The position numbers and the translations under genes were made by a program. Source: RZYP01 sp964386405 (GTDB lineage Bacteria > Bacillota > Negativicutes > Acidaminococcales > Acidaminococcaceae). From it: a stretch of DNA of 27,338 nucleotides. Under the pieces are notes generated by a model that ran no database searches, was not told where the DNA came from, and saw only the letters and a list, made by a program, of their open reading frames with translations. Shown here piece by piece: positions 22,171-27,338 of the stretch (position 1 is its first letter; every line of letters begins with the position of its first letter). The stretch covers positions 1-27,338 of the forward strand of contig CAYLRW010000015.1 in NCBI GenBank assembly GCA_964386405.1, in the 5' to 3' direction.

Positions 22171-23654
22171 AGATGAACACCCCCAACTACTATCTGCGAT
22201 GCTTCAAGCAGCAAACTATTCAAATACGGGATTCTTTCCAATCCCATGCCTAAAGCAATAGAAACAATTAACAGCACTGCTAAAAAAGGCGTATCAGTAT
22301 GGTCCAACAAGTCTGCATAAGCCTTACGTTTAGCTCTGCCGCATAACATTCTCATCACATGATAAAGAATACCAATTAAAATTCCTGCTAATAATAATAT
22401 CATTAAACTGCCGAGCAAGTATTGCCCATCCTTGAATAAAGAAAAAATAATATTAAATTTACTAAAAAACAAACCGAAAGGCGGCATACCAAGAATAGCG
22501 AACATACCCATTAGTAAAAATGTTGCAGTATGGGGTGCTTCTTGTACCATACCATGGATTCTCATCATATTTTTTGTTTGATACTCCTGAATAACCGTCC
22601 CAGCAATATAAAACAAAACAAATTTTATCAAAGCATGATTAAACATATGCAATAAGGTTGCGCCAACAGATATGCTGCTGAAAATTCCCAGTCCTACAAT
22701 CATAATACCTATATTCTCCATACTTGAATAGGCAAGAAGTCTTTTAATGTCTCGCTGAACTACCACAAAAGGTACTGCAATTGCTATGGTCAAAAAAGCA
22801 AAAACAAAAAATAAAGCCATAATGAAAGCAGTCCCTATTGTAGGTACTACGATAATCAAGTTACGAATCAGAACATAAAGAGAACATGTGCAGAGAGCAC
22901 CCGAAAGCAGTCCACTTATTAAAGATGGTGCTTCACTATAAGCATCAGGTAACCATGTATGCATAGGTGCCAAACCAACTTTCGTACCGTAACCAATAAA
23001 TATAAATAAAAATGCTAGTTTTGTAAGAGATGGATTCAGCAAATCTCCATGCTGGCTAAGCCACAACCAGCTTAAAGCTTTTTCTGTTCCCGTTGCAGTA
23101 AGCTGAGCATAATACAAAATCATCGTACCCAAAAGAGCAAGACAAATACCAACGGTACAAACCATTATATATTTCCAGGTTGCTTCCAGAGCAGAACGTG
23201 TAAATTTAAAAGAAACCAATAAAGCCGAAATCAACGTTGTTGCTTCGATACCAACCCACATCAGCCCTAAATTTTTCAACAGCAAAACAAGCATCATCGT
23301 CAATACAAACAAATGGTATAAAGAATAATAACGACCAATGAGTTTTGGCGTACGGCTCAGATAACCCCGCTTATGCTCGCGCACCAGATATGATTTGGAA
23401 ACCCAGGCAGATGCTACATAAAGAACCACAACGATTAAAAGAACCCATATGCTTAATGCATCCAGGTAAAAATAGTCACTGTTAAACACCTCTCCCGGCG
23501 ACATCTGCATCAGCATTTCTGCAAAAATAACGCCTACAATCGTCGCTGTGATTCGATTCAGAATATGTAAAACACTATTACTAAGAAAACCACTGATGGC
23601 TACAAGCGAAAAAACAAAAGGCAATCCTAGCATTCCGTAAATAAATAGTTGCAT
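22167..23654 (-). CDS. Hydrogenase membrane subunit, proton-antiporter type (HyfF-like)
   Basis: A 495-residue membrane protein with about 13-14 helices, of the Mrp/NuoLMN antiporter-like family. Core motifs: WVGIEATTLISALLV with the key glutamate, GLAPMHTWLPDAYSEAPS, KRLLAYSSMENIGI and HMFNHALIKF. It should take part in proton or sodium translocation linked to the hydrogenase. It starts at ATG 23654 with GGGGTG inside the end of the previous gene, 4 bases after its stop. Confidence 0.9.
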   Translation of the reverse strand: MQLFIYGMLGLPFVFSLVAISGFLSNSVLHILNRITATIVGVIFAEMLMQMSPGEVFNSDYFYLDALSIWVLLIVVVLYVASAWVSKSYLVREHKRGYLSRTPKLIGRYYSLYHLFVLTMMLVLLLKNLGLMWVGIEATTLISALLVSFKFTRSALEATWKYIMVCTVGICLALLGTMILYYAQLTATGTEKALSWLWLSQHGDLLNPSLTKLAFLFIFIGYGTKVGLAPMHTWLPDAYSEAPSLISGLLSGALCTCSLYVLIRNLIIVVPTIGTAFIMALFFVFAFLTIAIAVPFVVVQRDIKRLLAYSSMENIGIMIVGLGIFSSISVGATLLHMFNHALIKFVLFYIAGTVIQEYQTKNMMRIHGMVQEAPHTATFLLMGMFAILGMPPFGLFFSKFNIIFSLFKDGQYLLGSLMILLLAGILIGILYHVMRMLCGRAKRKAYADLLDHTDTPFLAVLLIVSIALGMGLERIPYLNSLLLEASQIVVGGVHL

Positions 23655-23658
23655 TGAA

Positions 23659-24288
23659 TCACCCCTTCAACCTTCTCAGAACACTAGTATCCGTAGTCAT
23701 GAATGATACATTTAGTCGATTCGTCAAAATAACCAATACAAGAACTGCAACAAGAACATCAAAGAAAATTCCAAGTTCAATAACTGTCGGCAACCCTTCA
23801 GTCATAGCTAAACCTAAAAGATATATCCCATTTTCCATCGTCATAAGGCCAATAATCTGCATGATTGCTCTGCTCCTCATAACAATCAGAACCAATCCAA
23901 TCAGGATAAGACCCATAGAAGAAGCCATGATATCTCTATCACCTATTCCAGGCAACATTTTATCAACCAAAAGATAGGACAACATCAGAAAAAAAGCACT
24001 TAAAGCAGTGGAATAATTAGTGTTAATATCTGCTACAAGTTCTCGTTCATCAGTTAATTTACCAACCAAACGAAAAAGTGCGTAAGGAATAAGACATACT
24101 TTTACCAAAATAGTCAAAAGTCCTGGTAAAACACTGTGCAAACCTGACCCATTATCAATGCCTGAAATAAGACAAGCGCCGGCGATAATTGCCGATTGCA
24201 GACAAAGACAGGCTACAGCTTTACGCAAGTCCATTATACGATTCTGTAAAAAAGCAACAAACAACAAAACCATTACCAATTGTTCCAT
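23659..24288 (-). CDS. Hydrogenase membrane subunit (HyfE-like)
   Basis: A 209-residue protein with about six to seven transmembrane helices, corresponding to HyfE (216 residues in E. coli), whose C-terminal half resembles NuoK. It has no catalytic motif; it is placed by size, helix pattern and position between the HyfC- and HyfF-like genes. GGAGTA precedes the ATG. Confidence 0.85.
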   Translation of the reverse strand: MEQLVMVLLFVAFLQNRIMDLRKAVACLCLQSAIIAGACLISGIDNGSGLHSVLPGLLTILVKVCLIPYALFRLVGKLTDERELVADINTNYSTALSAFFLMLSYLLVDKMLPGIGDRDIMASSMGLILIGLVLIVMRSRAIMQIIGLMTMENGIYLLGLAMTEGLPTVIELGIFFDVLVAVLVLVILTNRLNVSFMTTDTSVLRRLKG

Positions 24289-24299
24289 TTTTATACTCC

Positions 24300-25181
24300 T
24301 TACTGTGCTACTATTGCCAAAAGTAATAGTCCGCCTGTTGCTAACAAATAAGCACGAACTTTGAACAATCTCATCTTATTATTCAACGATTCCATTACAG
24401 CGATCGCCATTGCTGTAATTATCACCTTTATTACTAAATTAATATCTACTGGAAAAAAGACCAGCGAAAATAAAACTATAAATAGCATATTTTTAATCAT
24501 ATTCGCCAAATGGATAACAGCTAGCAGCCTTCCAGAATACTCGAGCAGCATACATTCATGAATCATGGTGAGTTCCAAATGCGTATCAGGGTTGTCAACA
24601 GGTATTCTGCCATTTTCTGCAAGCATTAATATAAAAAAAGCTATGCATAGCAATACTGCTGCAACATTGAGCTGCGTTCCACCATTGATGGTCATAGCAT
24701 AAATACTAGTGCTTCCACTCTTCAGGATAGCAGTCAAAACAGCTAGCAGCATTACTGGTTCAACACAAGTAGCAATATAGACTTCACGTGATCCTCCCAT
24801 TCCGCCGAAAGCAGATCCAGCGTCAAAAGACGATAGAGCCATAAAGAAACGACCTATAGCTAGCAGGCCAACAAAAACGAAAATATCTCCAAAAGTTAAA
24901 GCTGATATCATGTTAGGTAACAAAAACGCCGCGAGCATTGTACTCAATAGATACATAAAAGGTGCCAGCATAAAGACAAATCCACTATATGGTGAGATTA
25001 TTGTCCTCTTTTTCCACCACTTGCGCAAGTCATAATAATCCTGCATTATATCAGCACCACGTCTGTTTTGAAGCAATGCCTTCGTTTTTTTTATAATACC
25101 AGAAACCAAAGGCGAAAGAGCAGCAAGCAAAATCATTTGTAGAAAAGAGGGAAAAAATTCGTTTAAAAAAAATATATTCAT
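24300..25181 (-). CDS. Hydrogenase membrane subunit (HyfC/HycD/NuoH-like)
   Basis: A 293-residue protein with about eight transmembrane helices, related to NuoH and HycD/HyfC, which joins the hydrogenase arm to the ion-pumping arm. Visible motifs include NRRGADIMQDYYDLRKWWKK (cytoplasmic loop), GSAFGGMGGSREVY, and ENGRIPVDNPDTHLELTMIH, with conserved acidic residues. It starts one base after the hyfB-like stop. NuoH relatives are usually a little longer. Confidence 0.93.
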   Translation of the reverse strand: MNIFFLNEFFPSFLQMILLAALSPLVSGIIKKTKALLQNRRGADIMQDYYDLRKWWKKRTIISPYSGFVFMLAPFMYLLSTMLAAFLLPNMISALTFGDIFVFVGLLAIGRFFMALSSFDAGSAFGGMGGSREVYIATCVEPVMLLAVLTAILKSGSTSIYAMTINGGTQLNVAAVLLCIAFFILMLAENGRIPVDNPDTHLELTMIHECMLLEYSGRLLAVIHLANMIKNMLFIVLFSLVFFPVDINLVIKVIITAMAIAVMESLNNKMRLFKVRAYLLATGGLLLLAIVAQ

Positions 25182-25182
25182 C

Positions 25183-27189
25183 TCACAAGGCCCCCCAAAT
25201 CAAAACCAGTACCATTGCAACCATAATGTAACCAATATATATTCTAATGCTGCCAGCCTGAATTTTGCGCAGAAAAGAAGCACTTTTTACAAGATGATGC
25301 TGCACAGGAATATATAGCTTTTCGGTGAAGCGATCTGGAATAGTCAAAGTATAAGCCAGACTGCGGCCAAAATACTTGTTTTCTTTTTGTAAGAAGACAA
25401 CTTCTCTTCTTGGCTTCAACAGAAAATCAAAAGCCCTGCGAATTGGTTTGGAAAATCCGGTTCCCGAATATTGCTGCCTTAAAGTTGGTTCCGTACCACA
25501 GTTCCAAATTACATCACGTTTTACAAAAACTTGTCCTCGATATATAAAAAGCCAAGCAAAAATAGTTAGGACAGCAGCTGCAATTAATAAAGCTAAAATA
25601 TCAAAATTAAGTATGCCAATACCATTACCCCAAATCAGGACCTGCTCTTTGTCAGCTAAATTTAAAGCAGGTATACTGGCTTCAATGACATGCTGGGCTA
25701 TTGTGACTATCGGAGACGCTAAGACTGCGCTCAAAAATATCAGCAAAGACGGTATAACCATTGCAACAAGCATGAAGCGAGATACCTCATGTGCTAATTC
25801 TGCGCGACGTGCTCGCGGTCTGCCCAGAAACACAACACCAAATAAGCGAACAAAACATCCTAATGCTAACGCACTCGCTAAGCCCGCTAAAATAAACGCT
25901 AAAGCAGCCAAAAGTCTTACACCTGTAGCGACATTTGCTTGTGCTAAGAAAGCAAAGCTATGGAACAGCAACCACTCACCTATAAACCCGTTAGTTAATG
26001 GAAGCGCAGCTAGGGCAAGAGAACCAGCCAAAGCACAAACTGCTGTACAAGGCATTAGTTTAGCGAGGCCGCCCATTTTTTCAATATTCTTATCGTCAAC
26101 TGCATGATTAACAGCTCCGGCAACCATGAACATAAGTGACTTCATAATGGAATGATTAAAGGAATGTACGATTGCAGCCGCAAATGCTACTACAGCATAT
26201 TCTTTATTCGCCGTTGTTAACAATAGCATACCGGCGCCCATAGCCGCAAACACAATGCCCATATTTTCAACACTGGAGTAAGCTAAGATTCTCTTAATAT
26301 CCTTCTCCATCTGTGCATAAAGAGCACCAAAAAAAGCAGAAAGCAATCCAACAATCAGGACCAACGCACCCCACCAAAAATCCAATGGTCCCAAAAATTC
26401 AAAAATAAAACGGCCAAATCCATACACAGCTATTTTGAGCATTACGCCTGACATTAATGCCGATACATGGCTTGGCGCTGCCGGATGAGCATTAGGCAGC
26501 CAAACATGCAAAGGCACAAGCCCTGCCTTCAAGGCAAAACCTGAAAATGCAGCAAGAAAAGCCAAATCACGTGCCGTACCAGTCATCTGTGCGCCATTGA
26601 GTTCTGCAAAATTCAAGCCGGCAGCACTGCTGCCAACGGTAAAGAACGCTATCATGATTGCTGCGGTGCCAATATGCGTCATAACCAGGTATTGATATGC
26701 AGCCTGCCATGTTTCACGCTTCTCTGAATCATGATTAACAAGAAGGAATGATATGATTGCCATTACTTCCCATGATACGAGAAAGCTGACAACACTTTGT
26801 GCTACCAAAACTAAGACCATTGAAAGCAAAAATAAATTCCATAAACCAGAAAGTTCACGAAGCCTTTTCCCTATATAACCAAGCGCATAATCTGCCGCAT
26901 AAATACTAGTTAAAATCCCCACCAATCCTGTTATGCACAAAAAGACAGCGTTCCAGCTATCAATTGCCAACATATACTTGCCAACAAAAGCAACTTTAAT
27001 CAAAGTCGTTGTTCCTGTAAGTAAATAATATAAAGCTGAAATTAATATAAAGGTACTTCCCATAATACTCATTATCTGTGCCAAATAATGAGCAAATAAC
27101 TGATGTCTTCTTGGAATGAGCACAGAAAAACTTCCTAATATATAGCAAAATATTGCAGTTGCAAATAACACCGGTAAATAATATGTCAA
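25183..27189 (-). CDS. Hydrogenase membrane subunit, NuoL/HyfB-like antiporter type
   Basis: About 668 residues, near E. coli HyfB (672). It has about 15 or more transmembrane helices of the antiporter-like family, with FLVSWEVMAIISF, GLVPLHVWLPNAHPAAPSHV, DIKRILAYSSVENMGI and HSFNHSIMKS carrying the conserved Glu, Lys and His residues of the proton path, and a soluble linker plus a final helix at the C-terminus. The frame opens at a GTG (27204) with no ribosome binding site; a TTG at 27189 lies 9 bases after GAGG and is preferred. It is the first gene of the hydrogenase operon. Confidence 0.93.
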   Translation of the reverse strand: MTYYLPVLFATAIFCYILGSFSVLIPRRHQLFAHYLAQIMSIMGSTFILISALYYLLTGTTTLIKVAFVGKYMLAIDSWNAVFLCITGLVGILTSIYAADYALGYIGKRLRELSGLWNLFLLSMVLVLVAQSVVSFLVSWEVMAIISFLLVNHDSEKRETWQAAYQYLVMTHIGTAAIMIAFFTVGSSAAGLNFAELNGAQMTGTARDLAFLAAFSGFALKAGLVPLHVWLPNAHPAAPSHVSALMSGVMLKIAVYGFGRFIFEFLGPLDFWWGALVLIVGLLSAFFGALYAQMEKDIKRILAYSSVENMGIVFAAMGAGMLLLTTANKEYAVVAFAAAIVHSFNHSIMKSLMFMVAGAVNHAVDDKNIEKMGGLAKLMPCTAVCALAGSLALAALPLTNGFIGEWLLFHSFAFLAQANVATGVRLLAALAFILAGLASALALGCFVRLFGVVFLGRPRARRAELAHEVSRFMLVAMVIPSLLIFLSAVLASPIVTIAQHVIEASIPALNLADKEQVLIWGNGIGILNFDILALLIAAAVLTIFAWLFIYRGQVFVKRDVIWNCGTEPTLRQQYSGTGFSKPIRRAFDFLLKPRREVVFLQKENKYFGRSLAYTLTIPDRFTEKLYIPVQHHLVKSASFLRKIQAGSIRIYIGYIMVAMVLVLIWGAL

Positions 27190-27238
27190 TTTCTTCGACC
27201 TCACGATTAATTCAATTAATTTTCTACTAATTAATATA

Positions 27239-27267
27239 ACAATACCATATAAAATATGATTTTTCTA
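27239..27267 (-). promoter_or_regulatory. Weak candidate promoter for the hydrogenase operon
   Basis: Minus strand: -35 TAGAAA (27262-27267), 17-base spacer, extended -10 TGGTATTGT (core 27239-27244). Upstream are inverted AGGTC / GACCT arms (27273-27277 and 27298-27302), possibly a regulator site. The match is modest and the region is AT-rich, so chance is a real possibility. Confidence 0.35.
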
Positions 27268-27310
27268 CGACTAGGTCATCATCATTTAAAATAAAAAGAC
27301 CTGTACAATT

Positions 27311-27338
27311 AAAAAAAAGAACCCATACCGAATGGTAT
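27311..27338 (-). terminator. Terminator of an upstream minus-strand gene (cut by the edge)
   Basis: On the minus strand the window opens with ATACC, a 4-base loop ATTC and GGTATGGGTTC, followed by eight T (complement of 27311-27318). Only five bp of the stem are visible; the other arm lies outside. It shows that another minus-strand unit ends just beyond the window and that the hydrogenase operon starts here. Confidence 0.65.

Noticed and set aside
25376..26107. 243-codon plus-strand open frame
   Set aside because: It is antisense to the HyfB-like gene and very rich in Lys, Ala and Thr, as expected from the complement of membrane-protein codons.
19907..27204. Respiratory complex I (nuo) operon
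   Set aside because: The large subunit has both CxxC pairs of [NiFe] hydrogenases, and NuoE, F, G, A, J and N are absent; the gene order is that of Hyf.

Overview
The window looks like part of a Bacillota chromosome, most likely Negativicutes-like, although the class assignment is an inference. Supporting features are strong AGGAGG-type ribosome binding sites, sigma-A style promoters, a YlbF-family protein, a YqeG phosphatase, a c-di-AMP (ydaO/yuaA) riboswitch in front of a cell-wall hydrolase, a PhoP/PhoR-type two-component pair and a short stand-alone N-acetylglutamate synthase. The DNA is AT-rich. Every gene but one lies on the minus strand, and non-ATG starts (GTG, TTG) are common. No tRNA, rRNA, insertion sequence, prophage gene or CRISPR array was seen.

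Layout, left to right. (1) 1-520: 5' part of a beta-CASP-like metallo-beta-lactamase-fold hydrolase cut by the window edge. (2) 698-1946: ylbF-family gene and murB. (3) 2025-7879: a close-packed run read right to left: response regulator, sensor kinase, YqeG phosphatase, nitrilase-family amidase, diaminopropionate ammonia-lyase, and a secreted VanX-like D-Ala-D-Ala dipeptidase; several of these overlap by 1-4 bases. (4) 8032-8878: NlpC/P60 hydrolase under a c-di-AMP riboswitch with its own promoter. (5) 8876-10955: GT2 glycosyltransferase, thioredoxin with a near-perfect promoter, and a YbaK-type deacylase. (6) 10883-11246: the only plus-strand gene, a 66-residue DUF1858 protein, ending in a terminator shared with the opposite strand. 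(7) 11246-17363: a complete LivJHMGF branched-chain or hydrophobic amino-acid ABC importer with an M20 peptidase at its end and an attenuator-like leader at its start. (8) 17485-19818: DNA repair genes (ogt-type methyltransferase, endonuclease IV), then a CoA-binding protein and argA. (9) 19907-27204: a six-gene operon for a membrane-bound group 4 [NiFe]-hydrogenase-like complex (HyfB, C, E, F, G, and a ferredoxin-HyfI fusion).

The hydrogenase operon is the most interesting part. Its catalytic subunit keeps both CxxC pairs for the Ni-Fe site, but the protein stops directly after Cys-Leu-Asp-Arg, so it has no C-terminal peptide to be removed during maturation. The histidine of the first motif is an asparagine. 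The electron-transfer ferredoxin is fused to the small subunit, and no formate dehydrogenase or accessory gene is in view. A ferredoxin-linked, ion-pumping H2-evolving or H2-using complex is a reasonable inference.

Other regulatory points of interest are the short distance between the riboswitch P1 helix and the nlpC ribosome binding site, the terminator hairpin in the liv leader with a possible competing pairing, a perfect palindrome at the 5' end of the trxA transcript, and face-to-face promoters between ybaK and the DUF1858 gene.
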